A stretch of DNA of 64,000 bases from Astrothelium macrocarpum (GCA_021030915.1 JAGEMR010000016.1:1-64000); one strand, 5' to 3'. Counted from the first letter of the stretch, positions 23,435 to 36,597 are shown. A program made the numbers and translations. Notes: generated by a model from the sequence alone, not told the origin.

Positions 23435-24330
23435 CTACGTCTGCAAGCCGCAACACCATGTTCTGGCCCTAAAGTAGATATAGATCTCGCGTTCGTCCGG
23501 TGGAGCGTGACCATAGATCTCTGAAATATTTTCCTTGCGTCGTCCTATTGGCTGAATTGCTGGGAGCTTGGACAAGTTGCGTTTGTAGAGGACGAGCGGA
23601 GGTACACAGAGCCAACAGGCCATGTGCTGTGATGCGTTGTCCACGTATGTAGAATGAACATCATCTGAGATCTCTGCCTGTGCTGGGGTTCCTAGAAGGG
23701 TGTCTTCAATAGCAGCTAAATGCAATTCCATTTACAGCTGCCTCGAGTGTTCAAGACGTGAAAAGTCTAGTGAGCTGGAGCCCACGCTAGGCCTCCCCAC
23801 CTCAGAGGCCTTCATAAAAATCCGCTCCCGCTCTCCCCCATCACCCCAAACCCCCTCTTCTTTCCTCGTCTCTCCGGCCTGCATAACATCAAGTTCAAGC
23901 CCGTTGAGCTTCGCGTACCACATATTGGTAGGTACTAATGATCCCTTACTCTCACGCCCAATTCCCCATGCACAGCCAAACCCCGGCCGTTTCTTGCCCA
24001 TTTGCGCGAGATGCTGCAGTAGTGCCTGAAGATCCCAGCTATTCCGCTCCAAGGACCTTTTCTTATGTTTGGACCGCTGTTCAGATATATGCTGTTGTAT
24101 GAGGAGCTCTTTTCAGCATTTAGAATGAACTCCGATACGTGGCCATGAGCTTTTCTGAAACCTGCCTTGGCAGTCTCAGATTGAGAACTCTGGGCAATTA
24201 TGGACACCGCTGCTTCATCGCCAGTGCTTTGCAAGTTCATAAACATGAATTTGACATGACTGCTCTGCTTGTCTTTTGAAATGCCTTGCCTCTTGTCACC
24301 ATTGAGGAATGCCGTATTACGTTTACTCAT
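23435..24330 (-). pseudogene. Possible decayed or multi-exon hypothetical gene
   Basis: Three consecutive minus-strand open segments (24330-23935, 24052-23732, 23731-23435), in different frames, read like parts of one protein. The first begins MSKRNTAFLNG and contains SHVKFMFMNLQSTGDEAA and KAGFRKAHGHVSEF. That spacing resembles the N-terminal FxFxN...RSHV region of a fungal transcription-factor-like family, as I recall it. Later pieces include FGCAWGIGRES and HMACWLCVPPLVLYKRNL. No splice set I tried links them convincingly, so either introns are hidden or frameshifts have broken the gene. It is divergent from glt1, 140 bases away. The function is unknown. Confidence 0.3.
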
Positions 24331-24469
24331 CGTTACCTATGCTGATTCGTCCAAGTGTCAACAGGCCTACTCTAGCTCAACACGTACTCTAAATCCCTCG
24401 ATAACAGCAGACCTTCATATCCATTGCAATTACAAGCCATCTTCATAGTCTCGGCCGTCCGCCGATAGA

Positions 24470-27400
24470 ATGGGTCGGGTCTCCTTCATTGAAAAACAAG
24501 CAGAATGTGATACAATCGAGGAGGAAGCTCCTGCCAGCGTCTTCTCCTATCAGGAGACGCCGGACAATAAATCATGGGCTAGTACACTGCCACTCAAGCA
24601 AGGTCTTTATGATCCTGAACTTGAGAAAGATGCATGCGGTGTTGGTTTTGCTGCGTAAGTGAATGTTTTTATTAGTCATTCAGCATGGAACTGGGGAGTC
24701 GGCACTACTCGTCGTAGGAAGCAATTCGGTCGCTTTTACATTGGAGCTTTTTGCGCTGCGGTAATGCAGGTATCCACCAAGCCGCCACATATGCCTCGCA
24801 TTGAACTGTCAAACAATATATTGGAGTGATACCTACACTTTAACAAAGATCTATGCTACCACTCTCAGCAGTTCACCTTGAATATCATGCTAATGTATTG
24901 ATAGGCATATTAAAGGGCATCCAAGCCATAAGATCGTGAGCGATGGTAAGCTCCACCTGCAATTAGCCCTGTCTTATACTTATTGATGTTTCAGCCCGTA
25001 ATCTGCTTTGTAACATGACCCATCGTGGCGCGGTTGGATCAGATGCCCGTGATGGAGATGGTGCTGGTGTCATGACTTCTATACCCCACAAGTTCTTCGT
25101 CAAAAATTTTGAGCGTGAGCAAGGTCTTAAGCTTCCGCCTCAAGGCCAGTATGCTGCTGGTAATCTTTTCTTTAAACCTGACACCGACATTTTAAAGGAC
25201 ACCATAGCTACATTTGAGGATGTAGCAGATTCTCTTGATCTCAGAGTGTTGGGATGGCGAGAGGTCCCTCGCGATTCTAGTTTGCTCGGACCTGCGGCGT
25301 TATCCCGTGAACCCATCATTCTTCAGCCCTTTGTCGTTCTCAAGTCTGCTTACGGAACTGGGACTGAGCCGTTGGCCGATCACTCACAGAACTTTGATGA
25401 ACCGTACTTTGAAAGACAACTCTATGTGTTACGAAAGCGAGCTACGCATGTAATTGGGCTGTCAAATTGGTTCTACTTGTGCTCTCTAAGCAACAAGAAC
25501 ATTGTTTACAAAGGTCAGCTCGCCCCTGTACAAGTGTACGAATATTACCACGATCTTGTCTCTGTGGATTACGAAGGTCATTTCGCCCTTGTTCATTCTC
25601 GATTCTCCACAAACACTTTCCCTAGTTGGGACAGAGCACAGCCATTGAGATGGGCCGCGCACAATGGTGAAATTAATACTTTGCGTGGAAACAAGAACTG
25701 GATGAAGGCAAGGGAAGGTGTGCTAAAATCTGAGCTATTTGGAGACGAACTTGACCTTCTATACCCTATCATCGAAGATGGAGGCTCGGACTCTGCCGCA
25801 TTTGATAACGTATTGGAGCTCCTTGTCATCAACGGCGTGCTTTCGCTACCCGAGGCTGTCATGCTCATGGTACCAGAGGCATGGCAAGGAAACAGAGCCA
25901 TCGAACCAGCAAAGCAAGCATACTACGAATGGGCTGCATGCATGATGGAGCCATGGGATGGACCAGCATTATTCACATTTTCAGACGGCCGATATTGTGG
26001 TGCCAACTTGGACCGAAATGGTTTGCGACCGTGCCGATACTACGTAACCGTTGATGACCGAATCATTTGCGCTTCAGAGGTCGGAACCATATCCATCGAG
26101 CCGGAGCGCATTGTTCAGAAAGGTAGATTGCAACCTGGACGCATGCTGCTGGTAGACACTGTCGCCGGTCGAATCGTTGACGATGGTGAACTTAAGAATA
26201 CCGTTGCCAACCGGCAAGACTTTCAAACTTGGATCCAGAAGCAGCTCATTACTATGCCTGGTATCTACCAACAACTTGGACAACAAGGCGTTGACCTTTC
26301 TCACCAATTGTCAGCTACAAAGGTTCAGGAAGATCCACGACTGAAGGCTTTCGGTTATTCACTCGAGCAAGTCACTCTCCTTTTGGGTCCCATGGCTGCT
26401 GATTCAAAAGAGGCTCTCGGATCTATGGGCAACGATGCACCACTTGCCTGTATGGCTGCTCAACCTCGGTTGCTTTATGAGTATTTCCGGCAGCTATTCG
26501 CTCAGGTCACTAACCCCCCAATTGATCCTATCCGTGAAGCAATTGTTATGTCTTTGGAAGCTTACGTTGGCCCACAAGGAAATCTTTTAGAGATGAATGA
26601 AAACCAATGCCGACGATTGCTCTTACCATCACCAATTCTTTCTATTGAAGAATTCAATGCTCTCAAGAATGTCACGCATTTGTATACTGACTGGAAAGTT
26701 CAAGAAATTGATATTACATTTCCCAGACATGACGGAGTCCAGGGGTACATGGACGCTCTCGATCGAATTGGTGAAGCCGCTGAGGGCGCCGTAAACGGAG
26801 GCTACAACATACTCATTCTGTCTGACCGCGCGACTTCTGCAGAACGCGTTTCTGTTTCAACATTACTTGCCACTGGTTTGGTTCATCACCATCTAGTCAG
26901 AACTCGACTGCGAGCTCAAGCCGCACTGATTGTAGAGACTGCGGAAGCTCGAGAAGTGCATCATATGTGTGTTCTTGTAGGCTATGGTGCGGATGCGATT
27001 TGTCCGTATCTAGCTATTGAGTGCATTCTTAAGATGGAGCGCGAAGGGCTGATTCGCAAGAAGCTGAAGCCTCAGCAACTCATTGAAAATTACAAGCATT
27101 CATGCGATGGTGGTATTCTGAAAGTCATGAGCAAGATGGGCATCTCCACGCTCCAGAGCTACAAGGGCGCTCAGATTTTTGAAGCTCTTGGCGTGGACGA
27201 CTCTGTGGTTGACCGTTGCTTTCATGGAACTGCAACACGTATCAAAGGTATGACCTTTGAGCTCATTGCCCAAGACGCATTTGCACTTCACGAGAAAGGC
27301 TACCCCTCGCGCGACATCCTAGAGATTCCTGGTCTTGTGGAAACCGGTGAGTATCACTGGCGAGATGGAGGTGAAGCTCACGTCAATGACCCTACGAGCA

Positions 27401-30400
27401 TCGCTAACATTCAGGATGCTGTTCGAACAAAGAATGACAAATCATACGAAGCCTATTCGAAATCCGAATACGAACAGATCAAGAATTGTACTTTGCGAGG
27501 CATGTTGGAGTTTGACTTTGACATGCGCAATCCCATACCAATTGACCAAGTCGAGCCATGGACCGAAATCGTGAGACGTTTTGTAACTGGTGCCATGTCT
27601 TATGGCTCAATTTCAATGGAATCTCACTCCACCCTTGCCGTCGCCATGAACCGTCTTGGAGGGAAATCCAATACAGGTGAAGGAGGTGAAGATCCTGAGC
27701 GAAGCCTACGACTGGATAATGGAGATACCATGCGTTCTGCCATCAAACAAGTCGCATCTGGTAGATTTGGTGTCACTAGCAACTACTTGGCAGATGCCGA
27801 TGAGCTACAGATCAAAATGGCACAGGGTGCGAAGCCGGGTGAAGGTGGTGAGCTTCCTGGCCACAAAGTTTCAGGTCCAATTGCGCGGACGCGACACTCT
27901 ACACCTGGTGTTGGTCTCATTTCTCCACCTCCACACCATGATATTTACTCCATTGAGGATTTGAAGCAGCTCATCTACGACTTGAAATGTTCTAACCCAC
28001 GCTCTCGTGTGTCTGTCAAGCTCGTATCAGAAACTGGTGTTGGTATTGTTGCATCGGGCGTTGCCAAGGCCAAGGCAGATCATATTTTGATCTCCGGACA
28101 CGATGGTGGGACAGGTGCCTCCAGATGGACTGGCATCAAATATGCCGGTTTACCATGGGAACTTGGTCTTGCCGAGAGCCATCAGACATTGGTTCTTAAC
28201 GACCTTAGAGGCCGTGTCATTGTTCAAACAGATGGTCAAATTAGGACAGGAAGAGATGTGGCCATTGCCTGCCTGCTTGGTGCAGAAGAATGGGGATTCG
28301 CAACGACACCACTTATTGCTATGGGGTGCATTATGATGAGAAAATGTCATTTGGTATGCATCTTTGCACTTTGAATACTTTAGAGCCACTGCTGATCAAA
28401 AATTAGAACACTTGCCCTGTTGGCATTGCTACACAGGACCCTAAACTACGAGCAAAATTCAAAGGAACTCCTGAACACGTCATCAACTTTTTCTACTACG
28501 TCTCGAATGAGCTCCGGGCAATCATGGCCAAACTCGGTTTCCGAACTGTGAACGAGATGGTTGGGCACTCAGAAGTCCTACGAGTACGCGAAGGGCTCGA
28601 TGTCAAAACTAGAAACATTGACTTGTCCCTCATTCTGACGCCAGCTCACACACTACGGCCCGGTGTTGCAACCTATAATGTGCGGAAGCAAGATCATCGC
28701 CTACATACAAGATTGGACAACAAGCTCATCGCAGAGTCTGAATCGGCACTTGAGAAAGGTCTTCCCACAAGAATCGAGTGTGACATTGTAAACACCGATC
28801 GCGCTCTTGGTGCCACTCTTTCCTATCAGATTAGCAGACGACACGGAGAAGCAGGGCTGCCTCAGGATACCATCCACGCCAACATCAGAGGCTCTGCTGG
28901 ACAGTCATTTGGTGCGTACCTTGCACCAGGTGTGACTCTCGAACTTGAAGGTGATGCGAATGACTACGTGGGCAAAGGATTATCTGGAGGCCGCCTTATC
29001 ATCTATCCGCCTCGCACTGCAGTTTTCAAAGCCGAGGAGAACATGTTGATTGGCAACGTTTGTCTCTACGGTGCAACCAGTGGAACTTGTTTCTTCCGAG
29101 GCATGGCAGCCGAGCGGTTTGCGGTGCGAAACTCTGGTGTCACAGCTGTTGTTGAAGGTGTCGGTGACCATGGTTGCGAATACATGACAGGAGGTCGTGT
29201 GCTTGTTCTTGGTGGCACTGGTCGCAACTTTGCGGCTGGTATGTCTGGTGGCATTGCTTATGTTCTCGACATGAATCGCGATTTCGAAGGCAAAGTCAAT
29301 CAGGAAATGGTTGAACTTTCTGGAATCGAAGAGCCTACTGAGATTGCGTTTGTAAGAGGTCTCATAGAGGACCATCACCACTACACAGGCTCTGAGCTTG
29401 CAGCCAGGATTCTTCTGGACTTCAACCGTGCTCTTCCTAGGTTTGTCAAAGTTTTACCTACCGACTACAAGCGTGTCATGGCGGAAGAGGCTGCCAAGGC
29501 CGCAGAAGCCAAGAAAGCCGAATATCCTCTTCCCATTCTTCCAGGCAATCATGTAAGGTCGCTGCACGAGGAGAGCAAAAAGAAACAAAAGGAAGATGAA
29601 GACAGGGAAAAGAAAAAGAGTGAGTTGCTTGATATCGAGGAATCTATTGGCGATGCGAAAGCAGAGGAGAAGCGCTCGGCTCTCGTGCTAGACAAAACAC
29701 GAGGTTTCATGAAGTATCAGCGACGCGCCGAGAAATATCGAAGTGCGAAGACCAGGACCCGCGATTGGCAGGAGTTGTCCACTCGTCTTGATGAAGATGA
29801 GCTCAAGTACCAGACCGCACGTTGTATGGACTGTGGTGTTCCGTTTTGTCAATCAGATACTGGATGTCCAATCAGTAACATCATCCCCAAGTGGAACGAG
29901 CTGGTGTTCCAGGTAATGCTTTTATTTCCTATTTTAACTTTTATCTTGTGTTTTTTCTGACTATGATGTACCAGAACCAATGGCGCGATGCTCTTAACCG
30001 TCTGTTGATGACAAACAACTTTCCCGAATTTACCGGCCGTGTTTGTCCAGCACCTTGTGAGGGAGCGTGTGTCCTCGGTATCAACGAGGATCCTGTGGGC
30101 ATCAAATCCATCGAGTGTGCAATCATTGACCGAGGATTTGAGATGGGCTGGATGGTACCATCTGTTCCAAAATATCGCAGCGGCAAGAAGGTTGCCATTA
30201 TTGGATCTGGTCCATCGGGACTTGCAGCTGCAGATCAGCTCAACAAGGCTGGTCACAGTGTCACAGTCTATGAACGTTCGGACCGGATTGGAGGATTGCT
30301 AATGTATGGCATTCCAAACATGAAGCTTGACAAGAAAGTTGTGCAGCGACGTGTAGATTTTATGGCAGCAGAGGGCGTTCAATTTGTAACAAACTGCCAC

Positions 30401-31367
30401 GTCGGCGAAGATGATGTTACGCTTGAATCTCTCCGAGCAGATAATGACGCAGTCGTCCTTGCTACTGGCGCCACTGTTGCCAGAGATTTACCCATTCCCA
30501 ACCGCAGCCTTGACGGTATCCACTTTGCCATGCAATTCCTTCACCGCAACACCAAGTCGCTGCTTGACTCCGGTCTCTCCGACGGCGAGTATCTATCAGC
30601 CAAAGACAAGCACGTTGTCGTCATCGGCGGGGGTGATACGGGCAATGACTGTATTGGCACTTCAGTCCGTCATGGCGCCAAATCGGTCACCAATTTCGAG
30701 CTGCTTCCACAGCCACCGCCCGAACGTGCCCGCGACAACCCATGGCCCCAATGGCCTCGCATCTACCGCATCGACTATGGTCATTCGGAGGTCAAGACAC
30801 ATTTCGGCAAAGATCCGCGCGAGTATTGCATCATGTCCAAGGACTTTGTCGACGATGGCGAAGGCCGGGTCAAAGGCATCAACACGGTCCGCGTCGAGTG
30901 GACCAAGAGCGCGTCCGGTGGCTGGGATATGAAGCAAGTAGAGGGAAGTGAAACTTTCTTCCCAGCAGATTTGGTACTGTTGTCTATGGGCTTCCTTGGT
31001 CCTGAGCAGCGCGTCTTTGCCAATGAAGTTGAGCTAGATGCTAGAAAGAACGTCAAGACTCCTCCGGGCCATTACAACACAAGTCTTCCGGGTGTCTTTG
31101 CGGCCGGGGATTGCCGTCGTGGTCAATCTTTGATCGTCTGGTAAGTTCACTTGTTTTTTACGTTTTAACGCCATTAGAAAAGATCCTGATCTAACGTATC
31201 ACAGGGGCATCAACGAAGGTCGCCAAGCTGCGCGTGATGTTGACTCTTACTTGACGGGCATGGGCACGCAACTGCCCGTCACTGGAGGCATCGTAAAGCG
31301 CCCTCCATACGAATTACTTGAGAAAGCCAATGGTGCACCTGTGGAACTAATCACTGCCGCGGCATGA
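24470..31367 (+). CDS. glt1: NADH-dependent glutamate synthase (GOGAT)
   Basis: Six exons: 24470-24654, 24905-24945, 24995-28353, 28407-29912, 29975-31140 and 31205-31367, giving 2139 residues, normal for the fused fungal enzyme. It makes two glutamates from glutamine and 2-oxoglutarate using NADH. After a 55-residue propeptide, Cys56 (KDACGVGF) is the glutaminase nucleophile. The FMN/synthase domain carries the 3Fe-4S motif C-x5-C-x4-C, split by intron 3 between RKCHL and NTCPVG. The GXGXG beta-helix follows, then a Lys/Glu-rich linker. The small-subunit part has two 4Fe-4S clusters (CMDCGVPFCQSDTGCP and CPAPCEGACV), an FAD fold (VAIIGSGPSGLAAA) and an NADH fold (VVVIGGGDTGND). All junctions are GT-AG and in frame. 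Confidence 0.97.
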
Positions 31368-32099
31368 TGGATTCTATCTAGGAACTTCTGACGAATACGC
31401 TTGCTATACGACTTCGGGCCATGACCTGCATCACGGGGACGTGTATTCATATACGATCAGGAAGAGTACGAGACTTCAGTGGTAGCTTAATGATGTGATG
31501 AGCTTTCCAAGGAATACGGGTGGTCAAAACGCTGCTCAAAGCACGCGTCATTGAAGATTCAACATTGTTTTATTCGCTGCGATATGACATAGCGTGGCTT
31601 TTGGACTTTTGCCTCTGCTTTATTTTGCTTCCATTGCTTTCGTTTATTGTCTTGTCTTATCCTGTCCTATGCTTCAACATACCCATTTGTTTGAGCAAAT
31701 TCGGGTCGTTATGTAATGCTACAGCGATACGTTCATATAAATCCTTGAATTGACTATCATTCAAATTATCATGTCACTTTTGTAAGGCAGTGAGGCTCTT
31801 CACTGGCCGTTGAGGCAGCAATTAATCGTACTCAATTTGCTGAGCCATACGTTACGAGCCATCATCAATAATTAAAAAAACATCATTGATGGATGATTGT
31901 GCAGCTAAAAGTCTTTCGGGTGTCTACTAAATTTACTTGACTTAGATTGTTAATATCTACAAACACCGCGTAACTTTTGTTGACAAACGCAAACATTGAC
32001 CCCACCACATCAAACGTCCTTCTCCAGTCTCCTTTGACCACTACTCAACTCCTTCACGCCCACCAAATTCCATTCAACTCATCACTCCCCCAATTCAAA
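31368..32099. other. Gene-free interval
   Basis: No gene is seen. The left part is the glt1 3' region, which is AT-rich. The right 100 bases are pyrimidine-rich and lead into the apc15 start, as in many fungal promoters. Confidence 0.5.
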
Positions 32100-33109
32100 A
32101 TGCTATCCCTCCCACTCATTCCTCCTCGCGATGTCCGTATCTCCCCCACCTAATCTCCTCCCATCTCAAAACCATCCTCCACTAACCGCCCTCCCAGCAG
32201 ACCACCTGGTCCTCCCACCGCCCACCCCCTCCACCATCAGACCCCCCCTCCCACCACACCCACAACCACTCCGACCCCTCCCACCACCACCATCACCACC
32301 ACCACCCTCCCCTCCGCCGACCGCACGACCCCACCTTCCCCCCCGCTCCGACAATCAACCCGCAAACGCACCCGCTCACGCTCCTCCGCGCCGACGAAAA
32401 CGCGCTCCTCCTGCGCAAGCAAAACGTGCGCCGCTTCGGCGCCGGCTGGCTGCGTCCACCGGGCGTGCCCAAGACGTACCAGGCCGCCATGGACGAGGCG
32501 TACGAGCGCGCCGAGCAGGACGCGCTGGCCGCACGGGAGCAGGCGATTGCGGATTTGGCTGCTGCGACCGCTGCCGCCGCCGCTACTACTACTGCTGGCG
32601 ATACTGCTACTGCTGGTGGGGGAGAGGGGGAGGGGGCAGGGGAGGCGGGGGAAGTCGATCTCGACGCCGAGGTGCCCGAGGCCGGCACGTTTACGACAGA
32701 GGGCGAGGAGGGGGAGAGCGGGGTGTTGGTGCAGGAGGAGGTGGTGGAGATGTTGGATCGCGAGGAGGCGGAGATGGTGGGGGCGGTGGAGGAGGAGCGG
32801 GATTTGGATGAGGATGTGCCGGAGGCGGGGAGCTATGAGCATACGGATACGGAGGAGGAGAGCGAAGTGGAGAGTGAGGAGGGGGAGGAGGAGGAGGATG
32901 AGGGGGAGTTGGGAGAGGCGAGTGTGGTGAGGATGAGGGGGATGAGGATGGCGGAAAATCGGGGCGGGAGGAGGAGCTTGGTGAGTGAGTCCGGGAGCCC
33001 GTTGTTGGAGAGCTCGTTCATGAGTAGTTCTCCGGCGGCGGGGAGAGGACGGGAGAGGGGGAATGTGGGTGGGAGCGGGAGGTTACGAGGCAGGTCACCG
33101 CTTGATTGA
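32100..33109 (+). CDS. apc15: Apc15-type subunit of the anaphase-promoting complex
   Basis: Two exons, 32100-32132 and 32198-33109, giving 314 residues. The short first exon encodes MLSLPLIPPRD, the conserved family start. Splicing removes 65 bases with a good branch point (CTAAC) and restores the frame DQTTWSSHR. The core LLRADENALLLRKQNVRRFG then GAGWLRPPGVPKTYQ is the diagnostic Apc15p block. Apc15 promotes turnover of the mitotic checkpoint complex on the APC/C. Between the two conserved parts lies a Pro/His-rich insert including an uninterrupted run of eight His. The C-terminus is Glu-rich and disordered. The whole gene is GC-rich, and other frames are open by composition only. It is convergent with the WD40 gene, 160 bases away. 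Confidence 0.82.
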
Positions 33110-33271
33110 GGGTGCTGGATGCCTCGGATGGGCCGTTCATTACGACAATGCAAAAGGAGGTAGCATTGATATGGACGGAGAGGCTCATGCATGATTACAT
33201 GGATTGCGAGCAGGAACAGCTACTCTGACCTGTTCCAACTTACGTCGCATGACTCTGCTATGGAAGAACAT

Positions 33272-34793
33272 TCATTCGTCGTCTTCCATCAGTTCTGCTA
33301 ATTCTTGTTCCTCTTCCTCGGTCAAGATGCATGCCTTCGTCTCCTGCGTCTCGCCATCCTCCAGCTCTTTCTTCACATCTTCCTTGGCCTTTTGCAATTC
33401 CTCCTTACCCAACCCCCATCTCCTGACCGTACCATCAATACTAACACTAATGACTTCACCCGCTTGAGCTTGTCCCCTGCTCAAGACCAACAAACCGGTG
33501 ACCTCTTCAAAATGCCCCTCAAAGCAGTGGATCAAATCTCCATTGCTTGGGTCCCAGACACGCACGCCTTCGTCTCGACATGCCGTTACGACGTAGCCGC
33601 TGGCTTCGTCAAAGCCAACGTCACGCACAAAGTCTGGATGTTCGAATACCGTGTCAGCTTCCCACCCTCGCGACCGAACGAGATGTGCAGCTTTCTTGTC
33701 GGAAGATGCTGTCCAGAGATCTCCAGAAGCATCGGAAACAGGAAAGCGTATCCGATTGACACTTGTCTCGTGGGCAAGGATAGGCGCAAAGGAAGAGTCT
33801 GATGGATTTTGTGATGGTGCATTTTCATCTTGAATTGACTTCATATCAATCTCAAAGGATGATTGGACTGCTATTTGCCATGCTCGGATCTCGCGATCAC
33901 TGCTCGCACTAAAGATTCGCACGCTTTGCTCTCCTCGTCCGAACTCGTTCAAAGACAGAGGGTCTACAGCAAGGTCTAGCACACCGCGCGTGTGGCCTTT
34001 CAAGATGTGTAGTCTCGCTCCAGAATCGACGTTCCAGACGATGATCTGGGCATCTGCGCCTCCCGATACAAGTAAAGTAGAATCTGCGACTTGAACGCAA
34101 ATGACTATCTTGACAAAGTCATTATGGCCAATAAAGCGTTTGCCTTGGACGCGGCTTTTTGTTGACCAGGACCAGATGATCTTGTCCCAGCAGCCGGCGA
34201 AGAGTGTACGTTCAGATGAAGGAGAAGCTTTGGTTGATAAGGCGAGGCTTGTTAGAGGCGCAGTGGGACCGGTATACACCCTCGCTTTGCTTAGCGACTA
34301 CAGAGAAGAATGTCAATGATCACATGTTGTTTTATGCCGATCCCTAGAGTGAAATTATTGATCAAAACGCGCAGAACATGTACTAAGTCCGCTTAGGGTT
34401 TTCTTAAAGACAACTTGTTCTATTGCAATTTTGAGCAGTCAAGTCATGTACGCGTTTCGTCTCGCTTTTCAATGCTGATGTAACTGGATGATGAATAAAA
34501 CGAATCAGTCTTACACACTTCCAAGGCAATCTGGCGGGCGGTTCCTGCGCTCTCCGCTACGTATATGGACCTCTCATTGTCAGGATCAGCAATGACGTCG
34601 AGGATCTTTGAAGTGAGACGAATAGGTTGGCCAGCATTGTTTTTGGCCTTTTTAGCTTTGCGGCTCGTGTTTGATAGAGAGGCTCTAAAAGACTAGGTAA
34701 GTAAATTCTTTCTGGTCAAGCGCGTCTAGAATTATTTGTATGGAATTCCTACTCGGACTGAAAGAAGTGGCCTGGATCAGTGGATCGCGACAT
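33272..34793 (-). CDS. WD40-repeat protein
   Basis: Three exons on the minus strand: 34793-34753, 34684-34519 and 34297-33272, giving 410 residues. The N-terminus MSRSTDPGHFFQ leads to KILDVIADPDNERSIYVAES, the first blade. Further blades include LFAGCWDKIIWSWS, LLVSGGADAQIIVWN, IFSASSDREIRAWQ, LWTASSDKKAAHL, VVTACRDEGVRVWD and VISVSIDGTVRRWG, so about seven in all. A Glu-rich coil ends the protein. WD40 propellers are scaffolds, and I do not recognise the specific orthologue. The start was found by requiring frame continuity back to an ATG; the last exon alone opens only with a GTG. Confidence 0.85.
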
Positions 34794-34814
34794 TTAGGGG
34801 CAAAGGACACTTCA

Positions 34815-35219
34815 TTAAAGGGCGAGATTTATTTGACAAATGATTATTTTAGAGGTACACCGGTCATTGGTAATCTCGTGTACCAAGGCTAACGGATTAC
34901 TGCCACGATTCGTTCGTTGGTCCGACCCCGGAAATTGAGCTAGACTAACGCTTCTTCCAACATTTACAAGATGTGTATCCTTCTTATTGCACAACTGTTC
35001 CCTATTGTGAGGCCCCAAGGTAAGATGCATTAACAACATGACTTCATACCTTATACAATCCTCGTAAATAGAGTTCGAAGCTTGGGGTTGGTAAACTGGC
35101 TCTTCAGCAGGTTTGTATATGAAGGCTTTCTCTCTTTTGCTTCCTTTTTCACCCCTTTTTACAGCTGATTTCCTTGACTGCCAACATCTGCAAGATTGCC
35201 TTCTTAATTTAGCATCCAT
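34815..35219 (-). CDS. Doubtful small hypothetical protein
   Basis: An ATG-started frame of 134 codons with a basic N-terminus (MDAKLRRQSCRCWQSRKSAV). An optional 48-base in-frame intron with GTATG and TAG borders could remove residues in the middle. I recognise no family. It ends only 22 bases before the WD40 start on the same strand, so it may simply be the WD40 upstream region. Confidence 0.25.
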   Translation of the reverse strand: MDAKLRRQSCRCWQSRKSAVKRGEKGSKREKAFIYKPAEEPVYQPQASNSIYEDCIRYEVMLLMHLTLGPHNREQLCNKKDTHLVNVGRSVSLAQFPGSDQRTNRGSNPLALVHEITNDRCTSKIIICQINLAL

Positions 35220-35296
35220 CTAGGCAACCATTCCAGCTTCGCCTATCAGATTACCACAGATCCTTTGACGCCACGCGCATACAGGTGCTCAAGACC

Positions 35297-35986
35297 ATGC
35301 TGACTGTCAGAGGAGCTCACCCCTCACAATTAATTAAATCAGGCCCCTCATCAGCCACATTTAATGCTCAGAATTCCGTTGTTTTTTCTACACCTTCATC
35401 CCTTGCTTCCTCCACTTCGACGTCCATAGCTACGGCTCTTCCAGTAGATCACACACTCTCCCCCAGCTCAGTGCCCTTCCTCCAACCAATACACACACAT
35501 CCACACTCCTCCCATCCGACTGGCACCGCCTTTGCAATTTCCTCTCAAATCTTCATGATCCTCTTCATCTGGTCCCTCCTCCTTGCCGTCGCCATCCTCG
35601 CCATCCTCACCATCCACCTCTGGCGACGCGCCTCGATCCTCGAAGAAACGCTGCGCGCTGTTGCTCCCACGGTGCACGCCGAACTGCTCTCGCGACCATC
35701 AACTGTCACGTGGAGGAAGTCGCCTGCTGCTACTGGTGCTTCAAACGAGGTCGACGAGGAGAAAGCCGTGGCTGATGCGCAATTGCCGCCTCCACCGTAT
35801 TCGCAGGACCTAGGGAGATTGGCTGAGCTGAGGCCGCAGAGACGGACGCTGACGACGGTGTATGAGGTTGCTGATTACGAGTTTCTGGATTGCGATTGCT
35901 ATGATGGCGACAGCTGGGCGAGCTTGCCGATGGAGGAATGCCGGTGTATGCGTGCTGGACGGCGGCCGGAGGGAGATGGGAGGTGA
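35297..35986 (+). CDS. Single-span membrane protein of unknown function
   Basis: Single exon, 229 residues from the ATG at 35297; the frame extends four codons upstream but from a GTG. The N-terminal 80 residues are Ser/Thr-rich. A hydrophobic stretch follows (IFMILFIWSLLLAVAILAIL), then a basic stop-transfer LWRRAS. The C-terminal tail has a PPPPYS motif and ends Cys-rich (LDCDCYDG, MEECRCMRAG). This suggests a plasma- or endomembrane protein with a cytosolic tail that could bind WW domains; that is inference. No homologue family is recognised. Confidence 0.6.
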   Translation: MLTVRGAHPSQLIKSGPSSATFNAQNSVVFSTPSSLASSTSTSIATALPVDHTLSPSSVPFLQPIHTHPHSSHPTGTAFAISSQIFMILFIWSLLLAVAILAILTIHLWRRASILEETLRAVAPTVHAELLSRPSTVTWRKSPAATGASNEVDEEKAVADAQLPPPPYSQDLGRLAELRPQRRTLTTVYEVADYEFLDCDCYDGDSWASLPMEECRCMRAGRRPEGDGR

Positions 35987-36597
35987 ACTGGAGGGATTGT
36001 TAATCAGCGAAATGAATGTCCCGTATTGATGAGAGTAGTTTGCATTTTTGGGGGATCGATTTCATGTAGATATACCCTGGACGAGCTTGAAGACGCAATT
36101 GAAAATATTCCTAAAAATTGACGAGCAAGTAAATGTTACAAGATTATCCAAGTCTCTCATAAGGCTGTCAGTGCCCGGGAAAAAAGCCATCGCATATATA
36201 GATGACTCGCACGGAGTCCAAATAACAGCATAATCCCAGCATTCCAGAAATCACGATCGCATGAAGGAGATGAAGCCCTCATTGAGCTCGCTACCATGGA
36301 CACTGGGCGAGCGGAAGTGTATAGAGCAGAGGCTAAGGTCACGAATGCAAGCAGTTCTACAATTCAAGTAGTTCTGCATGCAAGAGGAGAAAAGGAAGAA
36401 GAAAAATCTTGTCTTAGAAGGCACCCGCTGTCTACATCATTATGTATGTATCAACGAGCAGCCGCGCATTTGCAGTAGAGTGAGACCATCAATATGCAGG
36501 AAACAGAAAAAAACAGAGCCCAGATTCCCATTTCTTCACTACGCCTCCCCCCACACCCAGGAACCCATTTGGAATACGCAAGTGAACCACACCCCAT

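Noticed and set aside
32131..32811. Pro/Arg-rich frame overlapping apc15 in another frame
   Set aside because: The Apc15 frame, obtained by splicing a 65-base intron, carries the conserved core; this one is compositional.
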